Below are positions 8,248 through 17,755 of a stretch of 59,106 nt of DNA, in pieces. Where the stretch lies: NCBI GenBank assembly GCA_024224155.1, contig JAAENP010000013.1:1-59106 (forward strand), in the 5' to 3' direction. This DNA comes from a bacterium (lineage in GTDB: Bacteria > Acidobacteriota > Thermoanaerobaculia > Multivoradales > JAHEKO01). The position numbers and the translations under genes were made by a program. Position 1 is the stretch's first letter. Every line of letters begins with the position of its first letter. The notes under the pieces are model-generated. The model was not told where the DNA came from. It worked only from the letters and a program-made list of their open reading frames with translations, and did no database searches.

Positions 8248-9111
8248 CTACTGTGATGTCAGGTCGCCGAGCGCCGGGATCTCAGCCGTGGGGCCGAGCA
8301 GCAAGGACGGATCCACCCGGGCACCGCGCCACCTGAGCCCGAAGTGGAGATGAGGCCCAGTGGTTCGCCCGGTCTGTCCCACTTCGCCGACGACGGCTCG
8401 GCTGCCGATCGTCTCTCCCGCCTCCACGGACATCGAGCTGAGATGAAAGTACATCGACACCAGACCATCTCCATGGTCGACGAAAACGCTCTGGCCGGAA
8501 AAGAAGAGATCCTCGGCCAGTACCACCGTACCCGCTGCAACGCTGAACACCGTTGCGCCCTCGGGCGCCGGATAGTCGGCTCCCGAGTGCGGGCTTCGGG
8601 GCTGATCGTTGAAGAACCGTCGCGAGCCGAAACTACCCGGCGGCTCCATTTCCTCCAGCGGCGCCGCCAGCGGTAGGCCAAACCGGGCGGGCCCGTCGAG
8701 CTCCCACAACGGCCTGACCCGAGCCTGGTCGCGCCGGACCCGGGCCAGGTCTTCGGGCGACAGGTCGACCTTGGACGAGTCGCGAAGGGTGATTCGCTGC
8801 ACCGGGTACGGATAGTCGGTCACCAGAATCCTGGCTTGCTCGCGTCTTCCCGCGCGCCGGCGAAAGACCCTCACCTCGCGCTCCGCCTCGAGCAAGTCGA
8901 TCGGGTACCAGCAAGTACCCGCGGTCGCCGGCCAGGTCCGCGCGCCCCGACCGCAGGTTTCGGTGCCCGTGCCCTCCCAGCGCACCACGCTGCCAGGCCT
9001 AGCCGACACCTCGATCGCGTGTACGGCGCTCACCGGAAGCAGCGCCGAGGCCGTCAACAAGGCGCAGGCTCGGGCCGCCCGCGGCAGAGGCCGCAGCGGA
9101 GGCGTAGTCAC
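8248..9111 (-). CDS. M23 family (LytM-type) metallopeptidase
   Basis: This 287-residue secreted protein has an N-terminal signal (hydrophobic to about residue 32) and an N-terminal beta-rich region. A C-terminal peptidase_M23 domain carries both zinc motifs: HSGADYPA (HxxxD) and GPHLHFGLRW (HxH), with the core VFVDHGDGLVSMYFHLSS between them. It should cleave peptidoglycan cross-bridges or regulate another hydrolase in the periplasm. The GTG start overlaps the SppA stop (GTGA), so the two envelope peptidases are coupled. Confidence 0.92.
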   Translation of the reverse strand: MTTPPLRPLPRAARACALLTASALLPVSAVHAIEVSARPGSVVRWEGTGTETCGRGARTWPATAGTCWYPIDLLEAEREVRVFRRRAGRREQARILVTDYPYPVQRITLRDSSKVDLSPEDLARVRRDQARVRPLWELDGPARFGLPLAAPLEEMEPPGSFGSRRFFNDQPRSPHSGADYPAPEGATVFSVAAGTVVLAEDLFFSGQSVFVDHGDGLVSMYFHLSSMSVEAGETIGSRAVVGEVGQTGRTTGPHLHFGLRWRGARVDPSLLLGPTAEIPALGDLTSQ

Positions 9112-10859
9112 TGAATCTCCGGCACGAACGGCATCTCGAGGACGTCGGTGGGCTCGACGGCACCCGCCAGCCTGTCGACAAGCAATCTGAGCCTCTCGAA
9201 GCGCGCCAGGCTCAGCCGGCTCTGGCTGCCGGTATCGAGCTCGGACAAGCGATCGAAGAAGACTTCCCAGGTGCTCTTCGGTCTCGGAAAGATACGAAGG
9301 GCCAGCGGCGTGTCGTCCGGCAGATCCAGCTCCTCCCTCACCGCCGCATAGGCCGCTGGGAAACCACCCAGTTCATCGACCAGACCTCTCTCCACTGCTC
9401 TTTCTCCGGTCCAGATACGACCCCGGGCCGCGGCCTCTACTTTCTCGATGGGCAATCCTCGACCCGCGGCCACCTTGCCCACGAAATCGGCGTAGATGCG
9501 GTCGAGCGAGTCTTCCATGCGCTGCCAGCCGCGCTCGTCGAACTCCTCGACGCCGCTCCACATCTCGGAGTTCTCGCTGGTGGAAACCGCATCGAACGTC
9601 ATGCCGATCTTGCTCCAGAAGCCCCGCGACACGAGCTTGCCGCCGTAGACCCCGACCGAGCCGGTAATCGTGCCGGGCTGCGCGATAATGCGATCGGCGT
9701 TCATGGCCACGAAGTAGCCACCCGAACCGGCGATATCGCCGAACGATGCGATCACGGGTTTGCCAGCCTCGCGGGCACGAACGGTTTCACGCCAGATCGT
9801 GTCCGAAGCGACGTAGGAACCGCCCGGGCTGTTGACCCGAAAGAGAATGGCCCGAACGTCGTCGTCTTCGACGGCGTCGCGATACGCTTGGGCGACGTTA
9901 TCGGTTCCCATGCGGACCCTCCCGGTCAAGGGGTCATAGCCGCTCGAGCCTCGACTGATCGCTCCCACCCCGTAGATCAGGGCGATGGTCTTCACTCCGC
10001 CGATGCGCGCGGGTGAGAACCGACTGTAGCTCACGAGGTCACGGTATTCGACCTTGTCACCCCACTCGGTCTCGGCGGCCTCGTAAACCTCGTCGCGATA
10101 GGCAAGTTGATCCACGAGGCCCAGTTGCAGGGCTTCCGCCCCAAAATGAGGGCCCCGATCAAAGACACCGTGGACGTCGTCTTCGTCGAGACCCCGCCCG
10201 ATGGCGATTCCGCGAACGATCTGAGAAAACTGCGAATCGACCAGATCCTGCATGGCCTCGGCGTGAGCCGGCGTGAACTCCTTCTCGGTGTAGGTATTGA
10301 CCGCATTCTTGAACTCGTGCCGCTGCCCCATCTGAGCCTTCAAACCGAGTTTCTCGAGCGTGCCGGCCACGAAGGGAACCTCATAGCGAAGTCCGGTAAG
10401 TCCCACGTCTCCAGACGGCTGCAGGAAGATCTCGTCGAACGCGGTCGCCAAGTAGTAGCCGCCGTCACCGGCTCCGAACTCGCCGAACGTCTCGGCATAG
10501 GCCATGGTCCGCTTGCCACTGTCAGCAAAATCCAGAACCGCGTCGCGTAACTCCTGAAGCGTCCCCAGACCGCCCGGCGACGCGCCCACCTTCGCGATGA
10601 TTCCCAGCACCCGGTCGTCTCGGGCGGCCCGCCTGAAGGCGGAGACCACTTCTCTCAATCGCGGCCGCTTCTCGATAAAGGACAACGCGAAGGCCTCGGG
10701 TGGCGTGTCCTCGGCAAAGCCCTGCGTCAGATCCACTTCCAGAACCGTTCGGGAGCCGAGAACCGGGCCGTCGTCGGCTCGCCACAACATCCAACCACCG
10801 ATCAAAGCCACGGCAATCGCGGCCGCGGCCAAGAGAAGTAAAACGGTTCTGACTCTCAT
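9108..10859 (-). CDS. sppA: Signal peptide peptidase SppA, 67 kDa type
   Basis: This 583-residue membrane-anchored serine protease degrades cleaved signal peptides. One N-terminal helix (about residues 5-26) is followed by two tandem S49 domains. The long form puts the catalytic lysine in the first domain (HEFKNAVNTY, K184) and the catalytic serine in the second (DIAGSGGYFVA, S379); both are present. Length matches the E. coli form (about 618) rather than the short single-domain form. It is the first gene of a two-gene operon with the M23 peptidase. Confidence 0.95.
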   Translation of the reverse strand: MRVRTVLLLLAAAAIAVALIGGWMLWRADDGPVLGSRTVLEVDLTQGFAEDTPPEAFALSFIEKRPRLREVVSAFRRAARDDRVLGIIAKVGASPGGLGTLQELRDAVLDFADSGKRTMAYAETFGEFGAGDGGYYLATAFDEIFLQPSGDVGLTGLRYEVPFVAGTLEKLGLKAQMGQRHEFKNAVNTYTEKEFTPAHAEAMQDLVDSQFSQIVRGIAIGRGLDEDDVHGVFDRGPHFGAEALQLGLVDQLAYRDEVYEAAETEWGDKVEYRDLVSYSRFSPARIGGVKTIALIYGVGAISRGSSGYDPLTGRVRMGTDNVAQAYRDAVEDDDVRAILFRVNSPGGSYVASDTIWRETVRAREAGKPVIASFGDIAGSGGYFVAMNADRIIAQPGTITGSVGVYGGKLVSRGFWSKIGMTFDAVSTSENSEMWSGVEEFDERGWQRMEDSLDRIYADFVGKVAAGRGLPIEKVEAAARGRIWTGERAVERGLVDELGGFPAAYAAVREELDLPDDTPLALRIFPRPKSTWEVFFDRLSELDTGSQSRLSLARFERLRLLVDRLAGAVEPTDVLEMPFVPEIQ

Positions 10860-10961
10860 GATGCTTCCCCAAAGGGCTGTTAATCAAGAAGGACTGGCCT
10901 GAACTGGCTCATGGTACGTTGGCCACGGGGTGTTCTCTTAGCTTTCGAAAGGAGCACATCG

Positions 10962-11315
10962 GTGTTCAGGACCCGCGCCGTCAGGCAATTGCTGCTCGAA
11001 GACATCGCCGGAGTGCGGCGGCACCCGGAGCCCGAAGATTCCGTAGCCGCACTCGAGCGCGCGCGCAGACGAGCCCTTCTGGTCGTCGTGTTCGACTGGA
11101 TCGCGATCCTCATCCTGGTCTTCGTACGGGCACGGAGCGGAGAGATGTTCAGCATCGGACCGAGCGAAGACAGCATCTTCTCGCTTGGTTTGCTTGCCAT
11201 CGCAGCTCATTCCGGATTCAGGCTCGGACAACTCGAGAAGATCCGGGCCGTAGCCCGGGCTCTCGACGAGCTCGAAGAGCGCTCACAACCGGTCACCGAG
11301 CCACCTTCCCGCTAG
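10962..11315 (+). CDS. Small membrane protein with two helices
   Basis: A GTG start at 10962 is preferred over the ATG at 10911 because AGGAG lies 7 bases upstream of it. The 117-residue product has two hydrophobic stretches, ALLVVVFDWIAILILVFV and a segment around FSLGLLAIAAHSG, then a charged helical tail (LEKIRAVARALDELEE). No family is recognised. It is divergent from sppA and its stop overlaps that of the convergent DUF3014 gene by 4 bases. Confidence 0.6.
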   Translation: MFRTRAVRQLLLEDIAGVRRHPEPEDSVAALERARRRALLVVVFDWIAILILVFVRARSGEMFSIGPSEDSIFSLGLLAIAAHSGFRLGQLEKIRAVARALDELEERSQPVTEPPSR

Positions 11316-12160
11316 TCGCCTTTGTCTTGAGCCGCTACCTGACTCCGGTCGAGCTCGCGGGTAATCTCACGCAGCTTGCTCTTGACGATCCTGGCGTTGT
11401 CCGGTCCCAAGCGAAGCATCAGCTTCTGCACGGGCGGCAGGGCCTCGAGCCTCGGATCCGCGTACTTGTAGCTGCGTAACGCCGGAACCAGCTCAGCGGA
11501 TCCTTCCATGTCCGGAGTCTCGAGAACTCTCTTCACCGCCTTCGCCAGCACGGCATCGAAATCAGCATTCGGGTAGCCCAGCTCGCGATAGGCGTCCTGC
11601 ACCAGGGGGCGCAGGCGACTGTAGAGGTCCGCGGCGCCCTCTGCGTCCAGGCCGGAAACGACGGCTGTCAACCGTGTGTAGCGGCGCTGGCTGTCCGCTC
11701 CCAGATAGATCTGTCCGCCGCTCGGAGCCGGCGTGAAGCCGCGCTTGGGAATCAGGAAGCCGAGCTGAGAGGTGGGAACCTCGCCGCGCGCGACTTCGTC
11801 GACCGCCGCGACGAAACGGCGCACCAGATCGTCGGTCGCGATCCACTGCAGCCATTCCGGGTGGCTCGAAAGCCGCGTAGCGACATCCCGCAGAAAATCA
11901 TCGCTCTCGGCGAGCGATGGCAGCTCCCAGGCCTCGGGCGCCTCCGCGGCCGGCTCGGGCGCGGGACTCGGCTCAGGCGCTGCGGCCTCGGGAAGCTCCG
12001 CCACGGGCAGTGACCGATCCTTCGAACGGGACCACAAAAACCAGCCGATAGCCAGGATCAGAAGGACGATGACCAAGGCGGCCGGCCACCATGGCATGCC
12101 CTGAAGGCGCCGGGGGCCCCCAGGCGGATCGAGGTCGTATTGCGTTCTGCTCGGTTCCAT
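11312..12160 (-). CDS. DUF3014 domain protein
   Basis: This 282-residue protein has one membrane helix (about 24-44), a Pro/Ala/Glu-rich linker (about 50-75) and a conserved soluble region containing LPSLAESDDFLRDVATRLSSHP and WIATDDLVRRFVAAVDEVARGEVP, which is the hallmark of DUF3014. The helix plus linker places the domain in the periplasm. Function of the family is unknown. A good ribosome site (AAGGAG) precedes the ATG. Confidence 0.88.
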   Translation of the reverse strand: MEPSRTQYDLDPPGGPRRLQGMPWWPAALVIVLLILAIGWFLWSRSKDRSLPVAELPEAAAPEPSPAPEPAAEAPEAWELPSLAESDDFLRDVATRLSSHPEWLQWIATDDLVRRFVAAVDEVARGEVPTSQLGFLIPKRGFTPAPSGGQIYLGADSQRRYTRLTAVVSGLDAEGAADLYSRLRPLVQDAYRELGYPNADFDAVLAKAVKRVLETPDMEGSAELVPALRSYKYADPRLEALPPVQKLMLRLGPDNARIVKSKLREITRELDRSQVAAQDKGD

Positions 12161-12222
12161 CTCAGTCGGCTCCTTCCGCCATTGTACTTCCAGGTGCGCT
12201 TCTCCACGCCTTTGGACACCGT

Positions 12223-12231
12223 TGCTAGACT
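12223..12231 (+). promoter_or_regulatory. Extended -10 promoter candidate for the aldo/keto reductase
   Basis: TGCTAGACT fits an extended -10 (TGnTAnnnT) 42 bases before the ATG at 12274. No good -35 is seen. The same TGCTAG form recurs before other genes in this window. Confidence 0.4.
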
Positions 12232-12273
12232 CGTGCCGGGGGAAATGGTAAGCCCCCGCAAGCAGGAGAGAAC

Positions 12274-13260
12274 ATGGAGAGAGTCACACTGGGACGCACA
12301 GGCATCGAAGTTTCGGCCATCGGGGTCGGAACCTGGGCGCATGGCGGACCCAGGCAAGTAGGGAGCCATCAAGTCGGCTGGTCGGGCCACGACGAAAAAC
12401 AGGCTCGAGATGCTCTGATCGAAGCCTTCGAGTCCGGCATCGATCACTTTGACACGGCCGACGTCTATGGCGACGGCCAGTCCGAGAGAATCATCGGCTC
12501 CCTCTGGGAGCGAATTCCACGTGATCGAGTCTTCCTGGCCAGCAAGGTGGGCTGGGACCCGGGACCCTATGGTCACTTCTACCATCCCGACCTCGTGGCG
12601 GCCCGCCTCGAGCGCTCTCTCGATCTGCTCCGAACGGACTACCTCGATCTCTACTATCTCCATCACTGTGATTTCGGCCCCGAAGACTCGAGACTGCCTC
12701 CGGTCCTCGAGGTTCTCGACAGAGCCCGTCAAGCCGGCAAGTTCCGGTTCCTCGGTCTCTCCGATTGGAGCTCCGACAAGGTTCTGCGCGTCGGGGCAAA
12801 GGTGGAACCCGACGTTGTCCAGGTCTACCGTAACGTCATCGACGATCAGTACCGTAGGAGCGGACTCGAGACCTGGGTGGCAGAGCAGAACCTGGGCGCG
12901 GTCTTTTTTTCGGCGCTGAAACACGGCGTGCTCCTGGGCAAGTACAGAGAGCCCATCAGCTTCGAGGCGGGTGACATGCGCAACGAGATCGCGGAGTTCC
13001 AAGACCTAGAGGCACTCGAGCGTTTCGCAAGCTGCCGCCGAGCCGTCGAAAGGCGATTTGCTCGCCACCCGGAACCGGTTCTGCACGCCCTGACGGGCGC
13101 CCTTCTCGGCACCGGCCGGGCGGCCGGCAACCAGTGTGTCCTGGTCGGGATGAGAAACCGAGAGCAGGCGCGAGCGGCAGCTCGACTCGGTACGGCTCTT
13201 TCGCCGGCCGAGGCCGACTGGGTCCAAACTCTCTACCGCGGCGAGTCAGCGGCCAGCTGA
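12274..13260 (+). CDS. Aldo/keto reductase
   Basis: This 328-residue NADPH-dependent oxidoreductase has the (beta/alpha)8 barrel signature. It begins MERVTLGRTGIEVSAIGVGTW and carries the catalytic tetrad: Asp and Tyr in FDTADVYGDGQSE, Lys in FLASKVGW, and His in YYLHHCD. The C-terminal cofactor region is somewhat unusual (NQCVLVGMRNREQARAAARLG) but in the right place. An AGGAG ribosome site precedes the ATG. The physiological substrate is unknown. Its 3' end overlaps the convergent gene by 15 bases. Confidence 0.93.
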   Translation: MERVTLGRTGIEVSAIGVGTWAHGGPRQVGSHQVGWSGHDEKQARDALIEAFESGIDHFDTADVYGDGQSERIIGSLWERIPRDRVFLASKVGWDPGPYGHFYHPDLVAARLERSLDLLRTDYLDLYYLHHCDFGPEDSRLPPVLEVLDRARQAGKFRFLGLSDWSSDKVLRVGAKVEPDVVQVYRNVIDDQYRRSGLETWVAEQNLGAVFFSALKHGVLLGKYREPISFEAGDMRNEIAEFQDLEALERFASCRRAVERRFARHPEPVLHALTGALLGTGRAAGNQCVLVGMRNREQARAAARLGTALSPAEADWVQTLYRGESAAS

Positions 13261-14121
13261 AAGCTGACGAAACCAGTCCGGCACGCTGACGCCGGCGGAA
13301 AGCTCCCAAGCGGTAACGAACAGGGACGAGGTGAAGCGAATCGACGCCGCGACCCGTTCGCGCGCGAACGCCATCCCTTCGGTCGACACCTCATCGAGGC
13401 CGAGCCCGCCTTCCAACTCGTAGACTCTATCGACCAGGGCGTGGCTCGCCCCGAATTCGCGGCGAATCGCGGCCCGCAGATCACCCACTGCATGAATTTC
13501 TGCCACCGCGGGCGCGCCCTCGGCAAATACCGCGTTCGCCAAGCTATCGGTGTGAGAGTGGATGCCGGTCCGCGGCGACGAGCCGTCGGCTCGCGCCCGT
13601 CCGTTGTAGTGAATCGTCGTGTGCAATGGCTGACAGAGGTCCGCTGCATAGTGCGCCATGACTCCGGCATGATGGAGCGCTTTGGCTCGCGCCCATTCAT
13701 CATTGGGACTCAAGCGCACCTGGGTAAAGCTGGCGGCGAGGAGCTGCACCCCCTCAGCCAGGGAATACGGCAAGGTGCCGACGAAGTACGCGTTCTGGTC
13801 GATCTCCGCGACAAGCTTCAGGTAGTCGTATCGGCTCTCGGGCCACTCGGCCCCATCCAGCAGCTCGGAATCCAGATAGTGCTCCGGAGATTCGGAATTG
13901 CGCAACTGCGGGAGATCGCGGAGCCGGTAGTAGTCGGGGTCTATGGCGCTACGCCCGATTCGGTAAGCCCCCGCTCGGAAGAACGGCGGCATCGAGTCCG
14001 GCAGAGCCGCGACCGCCGCTTCCGCGATCTTGGCATGCGCGCTCGCGACCCAGGCATCGGCCGGACCCGGCGCCACGAGCCACGTCACCAGAAGGCCGAC
14101 AACCAGATGGACCGCCCTCAC
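13246..14121 (-). CDS. S1/P1 nuclease or zinc phospholipase C-like secreted enzyme
   Basis: This is a 291-residue secreted zinc enzyme. A signal peptide ends GPADA, leaving tryptophan (W24) as the mature N-terminus, which in this superfamily coordinates zinc. Other ligand motifs are present: SPEHYLD, ALHHAGVMAHYAADLCQPLH and GIHSHTD. This pattern is shared by P1 nuclease and bacterial phospholipase C, and I cannot separate the two activities from sequence. The GTG start overlaps the DUF1820 stop by 4 bases, so it is the second gene of that operon. Confidence 0.85.
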   Translation of the reverse strand: MRAVHLVVGLLVTWLVAPGPADAWVASAHAKIAEAAVAALPDSMPPFFRAGAYRIGRSAIDPDYYRLRDLPQLRNSESPEHYLDSELLDGAEWPESRYDYLKLVAEIDQNAYFVGTLPYSLAEGVQLLAASFTQVRLSPNDEWARAKALHHAGVMAHYAADLCQPLHTTIHYNGRARADGSSPRTGIHSHTDSLANAVFAEGAPAVAEIHAVGDLRAAIRREFGASHALVDRVYELEGGLGLDEVSTEGMAFARERVAASIRFTSSLFVTAWELSAGVSVPDWFRQLSAGR

Positions 14122-14462
14122 GATTGATTCGAATCGCCGCGAGGCGTGATCATCGGCACCGGAAACGGCGACACGCTCGCGCCATCTCCCTCGGCATCAC
14201 GAATGCGCGGCGTGCCGTGCTTTTCGACCTCATCGATTCGCAGTATCCAATGGAGCGGCAAATGGAATCGCTTCACGCCCTTGAACTCCGTCTTGAGACG
14301 CTCTTCGGAGGGGTCCACTACGACCTGGCTCCGCTCGCCGAAAACCAGCGATTCGACTTCGACGAAGCCGACCAGGGCGCCATGCGAGACACTCTCGGCA
14401 TACACCTCGTAGACCTTGCCCTGCTGTAGAAAGTTGACGCGGTAGATGTTCTTTGCGGCCAC
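14118..14462 (-). CDS. DUF1820 family protein
   Basis: This is a 114-residue cytoplasmic protein. IYRVNFLQQGKVYEVYAESVSHG, GFVEVESLVFGE and the LHWILRIDEVEKHG region match DUF1820, a small conserved family of unknown function common in proteobacteria and relatives. The last 25 residues are a disordered acidic/proline tail. It is the first gene in an operon with the S1/P1-type enzyme. Confidence 0.88.
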   Translation of the reverse strand: MAAKNIYRVNFLQQGKVYEVYAESVSHGALVGFVEVESLVFGERSQVVVDPSEERLKTEFKGVKRFHLPLHWILRIDEVEKHGTPRIRDAEGDGASVSPFPVPMITPRGDSNQS

Positions 14463-14655
14463 GACTCTCGAACCATAACAGACGCGTCGACGGCCCGACT
14501 GGCATCCAGGACCAGCTGGCTTTTCCTTCAGAAACGTGAAAATCTCTGGGCGGGGAAGGCCGAGAACGCATTGTCGGGTAACACCGCTGTTGCCAGAGCA
14601 CTGCGCAAAAGCTCACTGAACCGGGGGCACCGCTCCGGATAAGCTCTCAAACGAA

Positions 14656-16542
14656 ATGAATCTGCCTCGGCTCGCCGTCACCGACGAAGCTTCCTCACTG
14701 TCCTCGAGAATCTTTCTTGCCCAGGGCAAGATCCTCGAGCTGGTCAGCAGTGGAGCCGAAGTGAGCGAGGTTTTCAACGAGTTCTGTGCCGGTCTCGAGA
14801 ACCTGTTCCCAGACTCGAGCTCCTGCGTAACGGTCGTCGACCCGGCCACGAGCTCGCTCGAGGTCCTCGCCGCGCCGAGCCTTCCCGAGGCCTTTCGGGA
14901 ATCGATCAACGGTTTGACGGTCGGTCTGGCTCCGGGGGCGTGCTGCGCCGCCGCTTACGGCAACGAAACCATCATCTCGGACGATCTCCACGCCGACTTG
15001 GTATGGGAGGGCCTCAGAGAGGAGGCTCTCGCCGCGGGTCTGGGCGCTTGCTGGTCGACGCCGATTCGTGGAGTTCGCTGGGCCGAGAAACCCGACGAGC
15101 ACGACCACATCGTGGTACTTGGCACGGTCGCCCTCTACTTTCCGGGACCGCGAGGCGCTTCTTCCGGCGAGATTCAGGCACTCGAGACCGCTGCCGCACT
15201 GGCCGGCCTGACCATCAACACGGCGCGCACCACGGAACCGACCGGCGATCGCCAGTTCTTCGACTCCGTGACCAAGCTCCCGAACCGGCGGATCTTCTCG
15301 AAACAACTCAAGCAAACACTGTTGGAAATGAACCCGCGCGACGACAAGCTCGCGATCCTGGTGGTCGACATCGACCACTTCAAGGAGGTCAACGACACGT
15401 TTGGCTATGCAGTGGGCGATTTTCTCCTGCAAAGCGTGTCAGAGCGTTTGGTCGGGCTCCGCAGTGAAATCGATCTGCTGGCCCGGTTCGGAGACGATGA
15501 GTTCGCGTTTCTAATCGGCGAGGTCGCATCCGGTGAGGACGTCAAGACCATCGCCCAGAAAGTCCTGGATGTCGTGTCGGCGGCCTACGACTTCGGCGGG
15601 CAGGAACTGGTGATCTCCGCCAGCATCGGCGGCAGTGTGTTCCCCTGGGACGGGGAAGACGCGCAAACCCTCATGCGCAATGCCGAGAACGCTCTCGTGT
15701 CGGCCAAGAAACAGGGCCGTGGCCTTTACAGGATGTACGCACCCACCATGGGTGGGTACGCGTTCGAGAAGCTACAACTGAAAATGGCGCTGAGCTACGC
15801 GATCGAGAACGATGAGCTCATGCTGCGGTTTCAGCCCAAGGTATCGAGCAACACCAACACCATCGTCGGAGTCGAGGCCCTGACCTACTGGAACCACCCG
15901 GGGATGGGCGAGATCAGCCCCACCAAGTTCATCCCGATCGCGGAAGAGACCGGTCAGATCATCCCTCTCGGCGAGTGGGTTCTGCGGACAGCCTGCAAGC
16001 AAGCTCAGGTGTGGCACCGCGAATATGACGATCTGACGATGGCAATCAACATCTCGGCAATTCAGTTTCGTGAGCGCAACTTTGTCGCTACCGTCGCTTC
16101 GATCTTGAGAGACACCGAGGTCCAACCGGGCGCGATCGAGTTGGAGGTCACGGAAAGCGTGGCGATGAACGAGGTCGAGAAGACCCTCGAGCGCCTGCAA
16201 GAGCTGCACGACCTGGGAGTCCAGATCGCCATCGACGATTTCGGCACCGGCTATTCCTCGCTCGCCTACCTCAAGCGGTTTCCGATCCACACCTTGAAGA
16301 TCGACCGGTCCTTCGTGCTCAGCACCCCCAAGGACAAAGGCGACATGGCGATCGTCAAAGGCGTCATTGCCCTCGCTCACAACCTCGGCTTGGAGGTCGT
16401 CGCGGAAGGTGTGGAAACCGCCGAACAGGCCGAGTACCTCCGCGATGAGGGCTGCGAGATTCTTCAGGGCTTCCACTTCAGCCGGCCGGTTCCCCTGGAG
16501 GCCTTCGAGAGACTCCTGCGCTTCGGTTTTCCCACGGAATAG
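14656..16542 (+). CDS. GAF-GGDEF-EAL protein; EAL intact, GGDEF degenerate
   Basis: This 628-residue cytoplasmic signalling protein has a GAF sensor (about 20-200), a GGDEF domain (about 205-365) and an EAL domain (about 375-620). The cyclase signature reads RFGDDEF instead of GG(D/E)EF and the usual RxxD inhibition site is not preserved, so cyclase activity is doubtful; the domain may bind GTP as a regulator. The EAL domain keeps VEALTYW, ISAIQF, ELEVTES, IDDFGTGYSS, LKIDRSF and AEGVET, so c-di-GMP phosphodiesterase activity is expected. It is followed after 76 bases by an FHA-EAL gene in the same direction. Confidence 0.93.
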   Translation: MNLPRLAVTDEASSLSSRIFLAQGKILELVSSGAEVSEVFNEFCAGLENLFPDSSSCVTVVDPATSSLEVLAAPSLPEAFRESINGLTVGLAPGACCAAAYGNETIISDDLHADLVWEGLREEALAAGLGACWSTPIRGVRWAEKPDEHDHIVVLGTVALYFPGPRGASSGEIQALETAAALAGLTINTARTTEPTGDRQFFDSVTKLPNRRIFSKQLKQTLLEMNPRDDKLAILVVDIDHFKEVNDTFGYAVGDFLLQSVSERLVGLRSEIDLLARFGDDEFAFLIGEVASGEDVKTIAQKVLDVVSAAYDFGGQELVISASIGGSVFPWDGEDAQTLMRNAENALVSAKKQGRGLYRMYAPTMGGYAFEKLQLKMALSYAIENDELMLRFQPKVSSNTNTIVGVEALTYWNHPGMGEISPTKFIPIAEETGQIIPLGEWVLRTACKQAQVWHREYDDLTMAINISAIQFRERNFVATVASILRDTEVQPGAIELEVTESVAMNEVEKTLERLQELHDLGVQIAIDDFGTGYSSLAYLKRFPIHTLKIDRSFVLSTPKDKGDMAIVKGVIALAHNLGLEVVAEGVETAEQAEYLRDEGCEILQGFHFSRPVPLEAFERLLRFGFPTE

Positions 16543-16589
16543 CCGGAGCTGTAATCGGCTTGGTAAGGCGCCAGAGCCCATCGCAGCGA

Positions 16590-16598
16590 TGCTAGAGT
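16590..16598 (+). promoter_or_regulatory. Extended -10 promoter candidate for the FHA-EAL gene
   Basis: TGCTAGAGT fits TGnTAnnnT and lies 20 bases upstream of the ATG at 16619. It overlaps an earlier in-frame ATG (16589), which argues for 16619 as the true start if this promoter is used. Confidence 0.35.
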
Positions 16599-16618
16599 TG
16601 CGCCAACGGATTCGGCGT

Positions 16619-17740
16619 ATGAGCAGGGTGGAAACGAACGGTGGGCAGGTGCTCTGGTTTTTGGAAGGCCTGTCGGAAGCCGACGGGACTCTGCGACGCA
16701 TCCCGATCCTGGCCTTCCCCTTTCGAGTGGGCCGGCGTGAAGGACTCGGCCTGACTCTGACCGCCACCGAGATCTCGGGCGTGCACGCCGAGATCTCTCT
16801 ACTAGACGGACAGATTCTCATTGAGGATCTCGGCAGCACCAACGGGACCTTCCTCAACGGAGAGAAGATCGAGGAGCCAAAGGGAATCTCCGAAGGGGAC
16901 ACGATTCACTTCGCCCGGCTGGAGTACCGATTGAGCCTGGTCGAAGCCCAACAGGCCGAGGCTCTTCTCGCCCAAACCATCGCGGTCGACGCCCACTTGC
17001 CGCAGTTCGCCCTCGACAAGAGCCGGATTCTTCGAGAGCTGATGAACAAGCGAGCCGTGGTGTCCGTGTTTCAGCCGATCGTCGACCTCAGCGATCTTTC
17101 GGTCATGGGGTACGAGGTCCTGGGCCGTGGCGATCTGGAAGGTGCCTCGAGCGGATCGAAGGAGCTCTTCAACGCCGCCAAGATCCTGGGTGCCGAAGCC
17201 GCGCTCAGCCGGATGTTCAGGACGAGATCCGCCGAGGACTGTCTCAAGCTTCGGGAGAAGAAACCCGTTATTTTCATGAACACCCACCCGAACGAGATCG
17301 GCACTCCCGAGCTGATCGAGTCGATCGAGGAGTTTCACCGACTCACACCCGACCTCACCACCGTACTCGAGATCCACGAAAGCTCGATCACCGATCCGGC
17401 AACCGTCAGCGCCCTCCGAGACTTTCTACACGACCTGGGCATGCAACTCGCGTACGACGACTTCGGCGCAGGACAGGCACGGTTGCTCGAGCTGGCCGAG
17501 GTGCCGCCCGACTTCTTGAAGTTCGACATCAGCCTGATTCGAGATATCGACACAGCGTCGAAGGCGAAGCTCACGGTGCTGGAGCGGCTTGTTGCCATGG
17601 CCCTCGAGATCGACATCTCTCCGATCGCAGAAGGCATAGAAAGCGAAGCCGAGTCCGCGATATGCCGCGACCTGGGCTTCGCCTACGGCCAGGGCTTTCT
17701 GTTCGGGGCGCCGGCGGCCGCCGGCAGCTTCCACCGCTGA
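16619..17740 (+). CDS. FHA-EAL protein: phosphothreonine-reading c-di-GMP phosphodiesterase
   Basis: This is a 373-residue protein. The FHA domain (about 10-105) has GRR (38-40), SGVH (S53, H56) and GSTNGTFLNG (N75), the residues that contact phosphothreonine. The EAL domain (about 140-370) has a variant motif, GYEVLGRG (EVL), but keeps the other catalytic positions: MNTHPNE, LEIHESS, YDDFGAGQ, LKFD, AEGIES and YGQGF. This FHA-EAL architecture is known and is usually thought to be an active phosphodiesterase. A Ser/Thr kinase gene follows 15 bases downstream, making it the obvious candidate source of the phosphothreonine signal (inference). Confidence 0.92.
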   Translation: MSRVETNGGQVLWFLEGLSEADGTLRRIPILAFPFRVGRREGLGLTLTATEISGVHAEISLLDGQILIEDLGSTNGTFLNGEKIEEPKGISEGDTIHFARLEYRLSLVEAQQAEALLAQTIAVDAHLPQFALDKSRILRELMNKRAVVSVFQPIVDLSDLSVMGYEVLGRGDLEGASSGSKELFNAAKILGAEAALSRMFRTRSAEDCLKLREKKPVIFMNTHPNEIGTPELIESIEEFHRLTPDLTTVLEIHESSITDPATVSALRDFLHDLGMQLAYDDFGAGQARLLELAEVPPDFLKFDISLIRDIDTASKAKLTVLERLVAMALEIDISPIAEGIESEAESAICRDLGFAYGQGFLFGAPAAAGSFHR

Positions 17741-17755
17741 GGAACCGCATAGACA

